From the NCBI RefSeq assembly GCF_019112545.1, contig NW_025064881.1, positions 780,591 through 844,590 of the forward strand: a DNA stretch of 64,000 nucleotides. The letters run 5' to 3'. Of this stretch, positions 23,501 to 36,729 are shown piece after piece. The notes under the pieces were generated by a model. It ran no database searches and was not told the origin of the DNA. It saw only the letters and a program-made list of their open reading frames with translations. Source of the stretch: Guyanagaster necrorhizus. Taxonomy: Eukaryota > Basidiomycota > Agaricomycetes > Agaricales > Physalacriaceae. Made by a program: the position numbers and the translations under genes. Positions within the stretch are counted from its first letter, which is position 1, and each line of letters opens with the position of its first letter.

Positions 23501-24476
23501 TGTCGCCTGCTCCATGGAGCTAACCTCGGAAGGATGGGCAAAGATCCTACAAGATGAGGTCTATGCTAAATACGGAATGCCACAAGTGATCATTTCTGAC
23601 TGCGGTCCCCAATTCATCTCAAAGTTCCTTGACAACCTCTACAAACTGTTGCATATTACATGCAATGCGTCCACAGCATACCACCCACAAACAGATGGTC
23701 AAACAGAATGTGCAAATCAGGAAGTTGAAAAATACCTACGACTATTTATCAACTACAGACAAGACGATTGGATAGAATGGCTAGTACTCGCCGCCTTCCA
23801 ACACAACAACAGAGTACACTCCGTGATGGGCAAAACTCCCTTCTTCATCAACTACGGCAGGCACCCTCACCTCGCCCAGACAAGTCATCACAAAACGACA
23901 ATGCCAGCGTCTACCAACTTCATCACTACCATGGAAAAAATCCACACAGAAACGAAAAAAGCACTCGAAAAGACGGCATCAACAATGAAAGTACAATACG
24001 ACAAGCACCGGTGCCCAGCACACAACTACCAAGTCAACGACAAAGTATGGCTTGACACATCAAACCTACACCTCCCACGTCCAAAACGCAAACTCGTGGA
24101 CAAATGCACAGGTCCCTTCACAATTCTTGTGAAAATCAGGGAAGCCGCCTACAAACTCCGACTACCCAAGGCATGGAAGATTCATAATGTATTCAATGAA
24201 TCCCTTCTAACCCCTTATATCGCACCTGCCTTTCCCAACCAGAAACATCTGCCACCGCCGCCCCCAGATCTAATCGATGACGAGGAACACTATGAAATCG
24301 ATCAAGTATTAAATCACAAGCTATAAAAAGTCAAAGCACAGGGGGGCAGCATGACAACTACCGTAGACTATCTCGTAAGCTGGAAGGGTTACGGACCAGA
24401 ATCCAATCAATGGATTAACGAAAAATACATGAACGCCGACACTGCGATTCATGACTATGAATTATCCCTTAATTAA
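20595..24476 (+). pseudogene. Element A pol: protease, RT, RNase H, integrase, chromodomain
   Basis: One frame, -1 to gag, beginning at the gag stop (GTG at 20595; the frame is open from 20544) and ending TAA 24474-24476. Domains: protease about 21040-21330 with ALIDSRCTGSS (the usual DSG is DSR here); RT about 21760-22450 with YLDD at 22146-22157; RNase H about 22560-22930 (EADSSEGAIG...DKELLAI...TDHQNLR); integrase zinc domain H-H-C-C about 23200-23340; integrase core with its three acids in DMITGLPD, ISDCGPQF and the QTDGQTECANQE helix; and a C-terminal chromodomain (HYEIDQVLNHK...YLVSWKGYG) about 24290-24470. Seven internal stops (five TGA, one TAG, one TAA) break it; most are one transition from a sense codon. 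A GTGGGAGGTAA polypurine tract precedes the 3' LTR. The chromodomain probably steers integration into methylated heterochromatin. Confidence 0.95.
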
Positions 24477-24509
24477 GCCATCAGGACGATGGTCTTAAGT
24501 GGGAGGTAA

Positions 24510-24924
24510 TGTTACGATTTTTCCTTTTTCTTCCCTTATTTCCTCTATTAATGCTTAGTCAGAAGGCACAAGACCATGGAAAGGCTTAGTTACAATAACC
24601 CGCCCACTCATCAGAGACACACAATCGCCCTTTTATGTACAGTAACGATGCTCAAGGACAATGGGCACCATGGACACAGACACGCACAATAGGTAGTGAT
24701 ATAATTAGGAACGGTAGCACAGTATTTAAAGGGTAGCACTCTTGCTGGAGAACCCCAGCTTCGAGCTAAAGTTTATATTCATACCATTCTATCCTCGAGC
24801 CATTACGTGGCCTTGTGACACATCGAACAAGCAACATCACAAGTGAATTCAGATGATCCCTCGAAGTGCAAAGGGACAGCCGTCTATCATGTGTTGTCAG
24901 ATCACGTGCCGCTTGGGCTTAACA
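24510..24924 (+). repeat. Element A 3' LTR
   Basis: 415 bp, the same length as the 5' LTR, about 96% identical by eye; all differences are transitions and many fall at CpG. Confidence 0.97.
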
Positions 24925-24929
24925 GAATG

Positions 24930-25348
24930 GGTATGATGAGTGGAAAGAACAGATTATCAAGATGTACAAGGAATGACAAAGGCAGAAAGCAGAATCCACA
25001 ATGCTACAAGAATACCTGAAGAAGTCGACACTGCCAACTCCAAACAAAATGTCAGAGACAACTGCTGGAAAATCACCAGGATCCTCTACAGTCCTGACCT
25101 ACAGCACCCAGAAGACCAGAACCAGAACAATATATACTGGCACCAGGAAACTAATAGACATTGATCACATGAAGAAGAAAGGGAAATGCTTCAACTGTGG
25201 ACAGAAAGGCCACATGGCAAAGGACTGTCTAAAGAAAAAAAGAACTCAAGAAGACATCCATGCACAGATTGCTGACTTGCAGAAAGAGGAAGAAGAATTA
25301 GGAGCAGAAACGAGAGTGGAGAAAGTAAAAGATGGGGTCAGTCAGTGA
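24930..25348 (+). pseudogene. Element B gag, C-terminal part
   Basis: Continues the B gag after the A insertion (GYDEWKEQ...). One stop early on, then an open stretch to the end. The zinc knuckle is intact, CFNCGQKGHMAKDC (25187-25228). It ends at TGA in the conserved CAGTGAGCGA context that overlaps pol. Confidence 0.9.
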
Positions 25349-28300
25349 GCGATTCTACTGAGCTGGCCAAAGGACTTTATGGTGTGCACACCTCAGACAT
25401 TAGTCAGACTAATAGTATCTCTGTAGTTACTCCTATACCTATTTATACTGCACATTCAAATATACCACTGACTTATGCTCTGCACACTCATGAATTGCAA
25501 ACCAAGACTCAATTGCCTATAGGCCAAATAGGAACAGTGGGTCTCATCACATGGCTCAAGCCATTCAAAACTGAATGGACCTGATGAGCTATCATCGAAG
25601 CAAGAGATGAAGCTGCAGCAAAAGCTGTACTTCGAAATTGAGTTCATAAGCAAAGGACTGGAGAAGTGGCCAATGAAGTGATCAAAGGGATCAGAAGAGC
25701 TGAATGAATACAAGCACTGGAATGGCTAGATGAGCTTCAGAGCCCATGAAAGTTCATTCATCGAACAAAGATGACTGAAAGGAATCTGCTCATCAAAGCC
25801 CAGATCAAAACCCTCACAAATTGTTCTATTCATGCTATCTCTGCCTTAATCAACAGTGGGTGCATCAGGAGTTTGATCAATCAGGATTTTGTGAAACAAC
25901 ACAAACTCTCTACTAGAACTACCATGGCACCCATTCCCATCTACAATACTGATGGCACTAAAAATCAGGCTGGCTCAATCATAGAATTTGTTGAACTCTG
26001 ACTCTCAATTGGAGATCATTCTGAACAAATCGATCTGGTGATCATGGATCTGGATTCCAAGGAGATCTTTCTCAGCCATGACTGGTTGATCAGGCACAAT
26101 CTGCTGATCAACTAGAAAACCAGAAAAATAACCTTCACATGATGCAAGTGCTGAAAAATTCTCTTCAAGCTGCCTGATGAAGATCTTGAGGATTGATGGG
26201 ATGAAGAAATAAAAGATGGAGAAACTATCCTGGCTGTTGACATTCAATGAGAGATACACATCAGGGCAATTCATCATGCCAACAACTTAGCAGCTAAGGC
26301 CAACAAACAGAAGGAGGAAAGGATGTTTGAAAAAATGGTCTCAGAATAGGCTTAAGAATTTTGAGACCTATTTGAAAAGGAAAGCTTTGATGAGCTACCA
26401 GCACCCAAACCCTGAGACCATGCTATCAAGCTCATCCCAAATGCTAACACAAACCTTGACTGCAAGACCTATCTGTTGGAAAACAATGAACAGCAGGAAC
26501 TTGACAAGTTCCTTGATGAAAACTTATCCAGCAGAAGGATCTGACCCTCCAAGTCTCCTATAACCTCACCCTTCTTCTTTGTTAAGAAAAAAGATGGCAA
26601 ACTTCATCCAGTACAAGACTATCAGAAACTGAATGAGATGACGATTAAAAATCATTACCCTCTGCCTCTGATCTCAGAGCTAATAGACAAACTCCAGGGA
26701 GCATGATACTACACCAAGCTCAATGTATGATAGGGGTATAACAATGTACAAATCAAAGAGGGGGACAAATGGAAGACAGCCTTCTGAACTAATTGAGGAC
26801 TCTTTGAGCCCACTATGATATTCTTTGGACTCATGAACTCATCCACCATCTTTCAGTGAATGATGAACGACATCTTCAAAGACCTTATTGCCACTGGAAA
26901 GGTTACTATATACCTCGATGACATCCTTATCATGTCAAAAATGAGAGAAGAACACCAAAGGACAGTCTGCCAGGTGCTGATGCTGATGAGGAAACACAAA
27001 TTATTCCTCAAGACCAAAAAATGCGAATTTGAGGTACTCGAGACTGAATACTTTGGAGTTATCATCAGCAAAGAGAGTATATGCATGGACCCCATTAAAG
27101 TCACTGAGATCACTGAGTGGCCAACACCAACCAAGAAAAAGAAGCTCCAATCATTTTTAGAATTCACCAACTTTTACTGGTGATTCATCCATGACTACAG
27201 CAAGATAGTCCAACTAATAACACAACTCACTGGGAATGCCCTATGGATTTGGGGACTGTCCCAGCAAACTGCCTTCAACAACCTAAAGAGGCAGTTAGCA
27301 GAGGACATCATACTCGCAATTCCAACACAGGAGGGGAAATTCTGAGTGAAAGCTGATTCAAGCAAAGGCACCATCGACACAGTACTTTCTCAGGAACAAG
27401 ATGGGAAATAGTGACCAGTCACATTCCTCTCTAAGGCACTTACAATAACAGAGCAGAATTACAAAATCTATGATAAAGAGCTGCTCACTATCATGCTTGC
27501 ATTAGAAGAATAGTGACACTACTTGATAGGCACCATTGAGATCTTTGAAATCTGGACTGATCATCAAAATCTCCAGTATTTCCAACAACCTCAAAAGCTG
27601 AATCAACAACAAGCCAGATGGGTTATAAAACTCAGTCAATACCAATATACTCTCCACCATAAAGCCAGAACAGCAAATAAAAAGGCTGACCTCCTAAGCC
27701 AGAGGGCAGATCACAACCAAGGTATGACACTATTATGACTGGAACACTTCTGAGCCATGATAATGCCCACAGAGAAGGAGATCTATAAGCACATCAAAAG
27801 CACCACCCATGATAGTTACAAATGGGACCAACAAATAGCTCCATTGCTAAATTATGAAAGAGGAATGACAAAGAAGGAGAGGTTAATCCATTATAATGGA
27901 AGGATTTACATTCCTCAAGATCTAGGGCTGCAGAGCAGGATCATCGAGATACATCATGATCATGCCACCACCAGACATCCCAGTATTGCTAAGATGAAGG
28001 AGCTGGTACTCCAGGAATATTGGTGGCTGAAAATGGATTCTGACATCACTTGGTATGTCAAAGCCTGTGAGGTTTGCTAATGAGAGAAATCTTCAACCCA
28101 ACTGTGGGCTGCCTTCCTCTATCCAAACAAAATACCTTCCTCACCATGGACACACATTTTTGTGGACATGATCACCAAACTTCCAGAATGTAATGGTTAT
28201 GACACTATCATTATTATCATTGATCACTTCTCGAAGGTGATCATTCCAGTTGCATGCTTCACCAAGCTAACATCTAAGGGGTGGGTAAAGATCCTCTGTG

Positions 28301-29222
28301 ATGAAGTCTATGCCAAGTATGGTATGCCTCAAGTGGTCATCTCAGACAGAGGACCTCAATTTGTCTCAAAATTTCTGGATGACCTCTACCACCTTTTAAA
28401 CATCAAATGCAATGCCTCAACTGCATACCACTCTCAGACCAATGGACAGACTGAACAGGCAAATCAGAAAGTGGAGAAATATCTCTGTCTTTTCATTAAC
28501 TACTGACAAGATGACTGAGTTGAATGGCTGGCCCTTGCCACCTTTCAACATAACAATTGAGTACACTCTGCAATAGGAAAGACCCCCTTTTTCATCAATC
28601 ATGGATGGCACTCCAATGTCACACAAACTGAATGTCATCATATAATCACACCAGCTTCAGTAGATTTTGCCACTACTATGAAGGCCATTCACACAGAAAT
28701 GAAGGTTACCCTCAAGAAAGCCACAGCTGCAATGATGAAACAATACAATAAATACCAGTGAGTGGCATACACATACCATATTAATGACAAAGTCTGGCTC
28801 AATATGACTAACCTCTATTTACTATGCCCCAAATGAAAACTGACTGACAAATGAACAGGCTCTTTTTCTGTCATTTCCAAAGTTGGTGCAAGTGCATATA
28901 AGTTACATCTGCCACCTACTTGGAAAGTCCATGACATCTTCAATGAGGCATTGTTGACATCTATATTGCATCTGCATTCCCTAACCAACACTGACCACAA
29001 CCACCTCCTCCCAACCTCATCGACAATGAAGAGCACTATGAAATTGACTAAGTCCTCAATTATAAATTACAAAAAGTCAAAGCAAAAGGAGGCAGAATGA
29101 TGACTACAGTTGACTACCTGGTCAGTTGAAAGAGGTATGGCCCTGAATCTAACCAGTGGGTAAATGAAAAAGCAATGGATGCTGATGATGCCATTCATGA
29201 CTATGAGCTATTTCTAAATTAA
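25345..29222 (+). pseudogene. Element B pol (decayed)
   Basis: Same domain order as A. The protease motif has lost its catalytic aspartate (ALINSGC for ALIDSGC). RT keeps YLDD at 26911-26922. RNase H (about 27340-27720), the integrase zinc domain (about 27950-28080), the integrase core (about 28160-28500, DMITKLPE and ISDRGPQF) and the chromodomain (about 29020-29210) are recognisable. Dozens of stops and at least one frameshift are present. A GGAGAGGGTAA polypurine tract precedes the 3' LTR. Confidence 0.93.
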
Positions 29223-29255
29223 GCCATCAGAACAATGGTCTTAAGGAGAGGGTAA

Positions 29256-29714
29256 TGTTATGATTTCTCATCCTTTTTCTGATAAACCCCTATTTATGCT
29301 TAGTCAGGGTGTCTAACACCAAGTGCTTAGGACTGTGGAAAGGCTTAGTCATCACAATAAAGCTAACTTTGCCATAGTTTTTTGATGCAACTGATGTCCA
29401 ATGACAAGCACACAATTGACCTTTTATGTATGATAGTGACACTCAAGAACAAAGAGCACCAAGAGCAGAGAAATGCACAATAAGTATGTAGTATTAATAG
29501 TGAACCATGTAAAGTATTTAAGGAGGCTTGCTCTTGCTAGTAACCCCCAGCTTTGAGCTAAAGTTTATTCATACCATTTCATCCTTGAGCTGACTATCTG
29601 GCCTTGTGACACAATGAGCAGAAATCACAATCAGTGGACTCAGATGACTACCTGAAGTGTGAGGTAGCTTCTGTTTATCACATGATTCTGTTCACATGAT
29701 GCTTAGGTCTAACA
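29256..29714 (+). repeat. Element B 3' LTR
   Basis: 459 bp, the same length as the 5' LTR, followed by the TGTTT target duplication. Confidence 0.95.
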
Positions 29715-31951
29715 TGTTTCTTCTGGTTTGTCTTGACTGGATAGACTCTCTGTTCTCTGATACAGGTGCATCAATTGAAAATGACTTCTTCTTTCCAATC
29801 TATCTATGGGTTATGCTTTCAAAGCTAGTCATATTCCAGGAACACTTTCTGATTGTAAAAATGGATTACAGCAAAGTTTATTCACTTAATATGCTTATTT
29901 TCTGTGGTCATTCATAGTTCACAGTACTCTGATATGGACTCTCTATCATTAAGGGTTCTATCCACATTATATACTGGAATAGGCCTAAGAATTTTTCAGG
30001 TATTGAACTCATTCTATCAGATAAAGTCTTCATCTATGAAATTCCTCATGCACCCACTGTCTAATAAGGCCTCAGTGCTCACCACTTGATGAGTGTCTAG
30101 TGTCTCTAGTTGAATATAGAGAATAGTTTCATCTCCATCTTTTTCTTCTCATACATACTGTTTCTCTTGTCACACCTCTTCTAGTGCTTATAGCACTTCA
30201 TTTTCCCCTATGCTTTAGAGTATATTGATCAGATTCTGATCAGCTTTCATTTGCTATTTTGAGTGTATCCACCCTTTTAGCAAGGCTAAGGCTATTGGAT
30301 TCAGAGATTTTTTTATAGCTTATAACACTCAGACAGCCATATCTGACTTTCTCCATCTAGTGGTTTTAGTTCCTTTTAGTATGGAATGCTCCTTCTTTGG
30401 GTACTTCACTATCTGCTTGAGCTGGGACTTCCCTACAGGAGCTTTGCACCATGTGGATTGTTTTATTCTTGGTTCTGGAGATAATACTTGTAGTATAGGC
30501 TTTATTTCTTTCTGTTGTTTTTCTTCAGCTTTAGATGGAATAATAAATTATATCTTATGGGGCATTGCTCATCTTGTTCAGCTTTCTGAAGCATTTGAGT
30601 TTTCTTATATACAGTTTTCTTTTTTAAGCAGTGGATATTTATTGCTGGTATCTATAGAAATAGTTTTAATAAGTACAGTGTTCAGTTTAGAATGCACTAA
30701 TTTAGTATTATCTGCTTTGGTTAAAAAAGTGTTTGAAACCTGCCCATGTACATGTTGAGGGGTTATTTGCCAAAATTCTCCTGGGATTCAGTTTCTCCTT
30801 CTTTTCTCTTTTCATCTTCAAAGGCTCAGTCTAATTCTTTCTGTGCTTTTCAACTGGTCATTTCTTTCTGGTACATCTGACTCCATTGCTTCTATTTGTC
30901 ATCTGAAAACTTTATTTCATGAATATTTCATGAGGCAGGAGACTGACTGCTTGACACAGCATTTGGGGTGGATCTTTGAGGCTGAGGTTTGCAGAGTTTC
31001 AGGCAGACATGAGGTAAGTGCTCTTTCTTCTCACAATTGAAGCACTTTCCTGTCTTTCAGAGTGCATCTATATCTATTGGCTGTGTCTGGCTGCTGTATA
31101 CAGTTCCAGTTCCTATCCTCTTGTTACTTGTAGTTATTTCTTTCAGAGCCAACCCATCAGTAACAGCCTTTCCTCCACTTGTAGTGGTTTTCACTTCCCT
31201 ATGACTGAGAGTGTTGACTCAATAATTGTAGTCCATCTGCAAAATCCTTTTTTTTCACTCATTATAAGTGAAGAGAAAATCATTGTCCCCATGGGCAATG
31301 ATATTGTAGAGATTGGATCAGATCACATTCTTGATCTGCTCTAATATAGCTTTATAATTGTGCATCTTTTCAGCCTGATATGCTAACTCTTTGAATTCTT
31401 GAAAGAATTTCTTGGCATCAGTGAAGTTGGCCTGTCATAAAGCATGCCACTTGGCAGCATAAACATTTTGTTCTGTGTCTAGCTTGAATCATCATTATAC
31501 AGCTTTTTTGAATCATGAGTAGAAGAAGTACTTCCACTGTCCTATAGTTGGATCATAAAAGTACTGTTTCTGTAAGCTCCACCATTCTTATGCTGCACCT
31601 TCAAATCAGATTGTATAGAATATTACTTAGTGAGGGCTAAATCTGATGGAGCTTATAGAGAAGTAGGTGTGGTACACCTTGAAATACACTTCATATTGTT
31701 GAAAAAAGCATTTCAAGTTCAGGCTTTCTCCTTTGAATGATACTGGCTTATGGGCTATAGTCAGCTTTAAATTTCCCTAGGGCTCTATAGTTTTAGGCTC
31801 TCATAGAGGCAGAGTGTCAGATGGTGGTGGTGGCATTAGTGGTAGAGCTGACTTTTTAGGCTCAAGCAAGAACTGCAGCCTTTGATCATACTGAGGATAG
31901 TCCAGCAGTTCTTTAGAGAGTGAAAGAAATAGTACTGCTGGCTCTTTCCTC
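29715..31951 (-). pseudogene. Element C protease and Gag (decayed)
   Basis: Continues C to the right of B. From left to right (3' to 5' of C) come the protease-linker region, then the Gag zinc knuckle CFNCEKKEHLPHVC (31044-31003 on the minus strand, C-x2-C-x4-H-x4-C intact), then the Gag core with a readable WHALWQANFTDAKKFFQEF stretch near 31400-31450. At the right end a proline run and the motif ELLDYPQYDQRLQFLLEP lead into element D. Many stops. The frame continues at 48640-48817. Confidence 0.75.
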
Positions 31952-32419
31952 TGTTATGATTTTTCCACTTTATTTCTTTTTTCTATGAGTTAACCCCTAT
32001 TTATACTTAGTCAGAGCACTAGAACAAGCACTTAGAATCATGAAAAAGGCTTAGTCATCACAACAAGCCAATCTGTTATTGTTCTCTGATGCAGCAACCA
32101 ACCCTTGACAATGCACAATCATCCTTTTGTATACAGTAGTGATGCCTAAGGACAATAGACACAAAGACTTGGAAATATACAATAGAAAGTAGTATATTTA
32201 GCATCATCTGTAACAGTATTTAAGCAGGCTCACTCTTGCTGGTAAATCCTCAGCTTCAAGCTAAAGTTTATCTTCACATCATTCTACTCTTGAGCCAATT
32301 ATAAGGCCTTATCACATATTCATCAATAGTCACATAAAGTAGACTCTGACAGAACACTTGAACACAAAGTGATGTCAGTTTATTATGTGTCTATAATCAT
32401 ATGCAGCTTGGATCTAACA
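31952..32419 (+). repeat. Element D 5' LTR
   Basis: 468 bp, TGTTA...TAACA, with a TATTTAAG box and AGCTTCAAGCTAA at 32252-32264. Confidence 0.95.
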
Positions 32420-32420
32420 A

Positions 32421-32433
32421 TTAGCTTGAAGCT
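32421..32433 (+). other. Element D primer-binding site (self-priming type)
   Basis: TTAGCTTGAAGCT, one base after the LTR, the perfect 13-nt reverse complement of LTR positions 32252-32264. Confidence 0.75.
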
Positions 32434-32477
32434 TTGTCTTCCCTTTCCTCACACACTATAGTGTGGAGAAAACTGAA

Positions 32478-35400
32478 TGCCCTCAATCAACACATCAGAT
32501 CCAAACTTTGATCATGAGTTTTTTGAACTCCTTGCCTCTATCATCAGAATATTATTAGAATTATTAATGATCATACAGCTGTGCCATAGATGCCAATCAA
32601 TCATCATATAGGCAGTTAGACACTACTATGAATTTCAGAACATCTGCTGCATCCTATGAAATATAACCTCTGATCTTCTGCTCTATGACATCTCTAAATC
32701 TAGGAGAACATCTCACCAGCCCATGGCAAGCCCCATACCCAAAGCCAGACCTAGCAGCATGCATATGAGGAACATTCAAGAAGAGGAGGAACACTGATAC
32801 CCCTCTCAACCAACTGACAGAAACTGAAACAATCACCTCACAGAGTTCTAAAATCTATGAGTCCCACCCCTCATCTCAAATCACAAGAATAAGGATCTCC
32901 CAGTGAACTTCTTCAATGAGTCTCTCTCTTCTGATCATTCTACAACCTCTAGAACCTCTGAGATTAGTGACTATGTCTGAGACTCCCTTGATGCCACTAA
33001 GGTAGCTCAGGGATCCAACTATACTCCATCAGACTCTAGACATGGATCTCTTTATGCAACCTCCACCTGAAGTCCTACCTTATCACTCTGCTCACTTGGC
33101 ACCAGCCAAAGGCTAGAGAGGTCATCCTCTAAGTAGGCCACTGACTGTCAGCAAAAACTGGCAAGCTGAGGTGCAATCATACACAGGCTCTTCTTAAGCT
33201 GGAATGTTAATGTCCCTTTCAACTACAGCACCATAGTACTCCAAAAAAAGCAGTGATAAGAATGAGAATGAACTGAGTCCAAAAGGGCTTAGTTAAAACT
33301 CACTGAGCATGTCCAAGTGGAAGCTCAGCATGAATTTGAAGAAGCTGAGTGGGACTGGCAGCAATAACAACAGCAGCATGAGATTGAGGCTGAGCACCTC
33401 AGAAGCATGTCTTCTGGCTGGTATAGCCTATAATCCAAGTGCTCACTCTTGACCCTTATCTTTAGGGAGCCAAGCACTGAGTCAGACCTATGGGCACAAG
33501 AGTCTTGAAAAGTTCTCACCACAGATGAGACAAGAAACTGAGGGGACAATAGAATTCTCTCTTCTCCATGAGATGACTGCCCTGCCTCTTGTGCCAGCAG
33601 CCCTGAAAGCCTCATATATTCTCCTTCCTGATGAACCACCAGCTCTGACACCTTCCAGTCAGACAATGAGTCTGTCCTCTAATATTACAGGCTACAAGTA
33701 CCTCTCAATGCCCATGTCTCTGGCTGCACTCTCTAAGGGTACCTCAAAAGTCAAGTTGCTTGATAGTTTCTCAATGAAAGGTTCTACAGAAACTTCTAAA
33801 TCTATAGTCAGGATCTGGAGAGTGCACAAGTGACTGGCAGCAATAGGTATGGCCCCAAGATTGAAGCTGGTCTCTGAGTGGACCTCTTCTCTATTCTGAC
33901 CTCCATCCCTCCAGACCTCACCATTGAATCTAGCATACAGCCACAGCAGCAGTTCTCTGGCAATGATCAGACCCCTTGAGGATAAAGTGAGTATCTTTGA
34001 TCTGCCTGTCACTTCCCTCTTCAAGGAAGAGGAAGAAAAGGATGACAAGATCCAGGACAGCACAGACAATAGTGCAGTATTCTATGAAGAAGGGGACCTC
34101 ATATACTTCTAGCTGGAGGATACAGATAAAGAAGCACTGGAAGAGGAGGTTCAAAGGGTGAGAACAGAGGAGTACTAAGATCTATACCATATAGGGGTCA
34201 CCTTTTTATAGTGCGATGCTAAATAGCTTGTGTCAACAATGAGACAATTATATATTTATGCAGAATCAGATGAACACTAGGATATTTTACAACATGCTGC
34301 AATGGAATATGCTGCTAAGACATATAACAGAAACCATCCTGAAGACTAACTCAGTGAGTTACTGGCATACCAACTCTGAAACACAATATGACCAATGCCA
34401 TGGTCACTACCAGTCATCTTGCAATAAGCTGTGTATATGGCTCTGTTGCTCTGAAGTCACAATTTCTATTCCATGCTGTTGGTCTGATTCTTAGCAATTC
34501 AGCTCTTATACTCAAGAGTCTCACTGAAGGCCCAGCCAACTAGCTATCAAAACTCCTGGGTCAGCCACAGAAGCTGACTATTGGCCACACAGCCACCATC
34601 CAATGAAGCCTTCAGGAGTGGCAGTGGAAAAGAACTCATATGAGATGATCTGAAAGCAGTAAAGTTAGGATTTATCATACAAAAGAAAGTGATCATATGA
34701 AAGAAAGCTGCACTCTAGGGCAGCCTAGTCACTGATGATAACTCACTCTATTTGTTTCTTGGCCCACCCACTGAGTGGTAGCACCTGCCCTTCAATGAGT
34801 GGTCCAACTCTATAGGCCCTCTCCTCAAGAATGCTGCAGTAATGCAGTGTTGCTCTGATCTTCTATGAAAGCCCCAACTCTTCAAAGAGACTTCTGATGA
34901 TATTGATCACTTTTTAACTGACTGCAAGCAATATTTTGAAGTCTACATTGTGTATCTGAGCACTGATATGAACCAAGTAGCATTTACTTCTTCATACCTT
35001 GAGGACAGGGCAAAAACTTAGTGGATTTTGATTTCTCTGAACTTCTGATCAACCACCAGAAGCCACTATTGGTACTCCTTATAGCCAGTCTTCAAATAAA
35101 TGCTACATGACAAATTCATCAACCTCACAGTCCAGGAGGTATATAAACAAAAGATCAAGAAGTACAAGATGAGAGACAAGGCAGCCACAGACTATTTCAA
35201 TGAGTTAGAACATCTTGCAAAGCTTGCTAGAATATGAGATGATATAGCCAATGATGGGTGGATGGTCAAGGCCCTCAAGAGAGGAGTACCCTTCTCATAT
35301 ATCACAATGATCTCTGCAATCAGCAAGTTTATGCCAGTTGGATACAATGAACAGAAAGAGCAGATCACTGAGATGTATGAGGAGCAGCAACAGCAGAAGG

Positions 35401-35762
35401 CAGAGCAAACTATGCTACAAGACAACCAGAAGCCAAGCCCATCCCAGACATTGAATTCTAAAATGACAAGCTTCTCTGCTAAGCTAAACTTATCAATGGC
35501 TGGCACACCATCTTACAGTGTCCAGAGGATAGGCATTGGGACTACTTATATTGAAACAGAAAAACCCATGAATATTGATTGGTTGAAGAAGAAAGAGAAA
35601 TGCTTCAACTGTGGCCAAAAGGGCCACATGTCAAAGGATTGTCCCAGAAAGAAGTAAACCCACAAGAATATCAGAGCACAGATCACTGAACTGCAGAAGG
35701 AAGCAGAGGAGCTTGATACAGAAACAATGATTGAAGAGATAAAAGAGAGAGCTGATCAGTGA
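32478..35762 (+). pseudogene. Element D gag (decayed)
   Basis: ATG 32478 opens the conserved N-terminus with a hydrophobic helix (FFELLASIIRILLELLMII). The long Ser/Pro/Glu-rich region has many stops. The Gag core begins about 34880 (DDIDHFLTDCKQYFEVY). The zinc knuckle CFNCGQKGHMSKDC (35601-35642) is intact, but a TAA follows shortly after. The true gag stop TGA (35760-35762) lies in the same CAGTGAG overlap with pol as in A, B and E. Confidence 0.88.
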
Positions 35763-36729
35763 GTGATTCTACTGGATCAGCCAGAAAGGACAGTGTTACA
35801 GTAGCTGCTAAGTGAACTAATAGTACTTTTCTAGATACTTCCATGTCTAAATTACTAAAGCATTCAAATATACTCTGAGTTCTGACTACCAAAACTGTCT
35901 CTGAATTGCCAAAATATAAAGCTCAAATATCTATAGGCTGAATAGAGAGAGAGACTCTCCAAAGATTGGCTAAAACTATTTGACACTGAATGGATATAGA
36001 GGGTCATCAAAGAAGCAGAAATAGAAGAAGCAGCTAAAGCAGTACTTAGAAATTGAGTATATAAAGTCTAAGCCAAGAAAATCATCGATGAGATGATTGA
36101 AGAAATAAAGAAAGCTGAGCAATGCTGGATCCTAGAATAGCTCAACAAACTGTGAGGATCAAGAAGATATGTTTGCCAGACTAAAACACCAGAGTGTGAC
36201 CTGACCATCAAGGTGCAGATTGAGACCTTCACCAATCACTCCACACATGCAGTAACTGTGCTAATTGACAGCAGATGCATAGGCAGCTTAATAAACCATG
36301 CTTTTGTTGATAAGTACCAACTTCTGACCAGAGTCATTGTGACTCTGATTCTCATTTACAATGCCAATGGCACAAAAAACCAAGCCAGTTTGATAACTGA
36401 GTTGGTCAAACTCTGACTCACCATCAGAGATCATTCTAAATAGATCAATCTGATAGTTACCAATCTCAGAATGAAGGAAGTATTCCTTAAGCATGACTGG
36501 TTGATCCACTACAACCCACTGATCAACTGGAAGACTGGGAGGATCACATTTGCATGCTGCAAGTGCTAAAAAATCTCATTTGAATTATCAGATGAAGATT
36601 CTGAAGATAAATAGAACAAGAAAATGGAGAACAGAGAGATCATTCTCACCATAGATCTCCAACTGGCCCTATACATGTGAGTCATACACTATGCCAATGA
36701 TCTAGCTGCAAAGGCAAATGCTGAGAAAG
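35759..36729 (+). pseudogene. Element D pol, 5' part (protease)
   Basis: Begins at GTG 35759, -1 to gag. Contains the protease (VLIDSRCIGSLINHAFVDKY, about 36255-36320) and the linker, then is cut by element E after KANAEK. Many stops. Confidence 0.85.

Larger units (their letters stand above)
15380..24924 (+). mobile_element. Element A: youngest Ty3/gypsy chromovirus, inserted in the gag of B
   Basis: Both LTRs are 415 bp and the flanking 5-bp duplication GAATG (15375-15379; 24925-24929) is perfect. Without insertion I the element is about 8.05 kb. CpG is still common, unlike in B, C, D and E. The layout is LTR, primer site, long gag, pol in the -1 frame, polypurine tract, LTR. Pol is a single frame of about 1290 codons with seven internal stops, so A is the best guide to the family's proteins. 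By my alignment the two LTRs differ at about 16 sites, all transitions. It is inactive by its own coding capacity. Confidence 0.97.
12066..29714 (+). mobile_element. Element B: Ty3/gypsy chromovirus inserted in C, interrupted by A
   Basis: Both LTRs are 459 bp and the element is flanked by an exact 5-bp duplication, TGTTT (12061-12065 and 29715-29719). Without A and its duplication, B is 8099 bp. Order: LTR, primer site, gag, pol (protease, RT, RNase H, integrase, chromodomain), polypurine tract, LTR. CpG is almost absent and many stops are present, so B is older than A. The insertion site is in the protease-RT linker of C. Confidence 0.95.
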
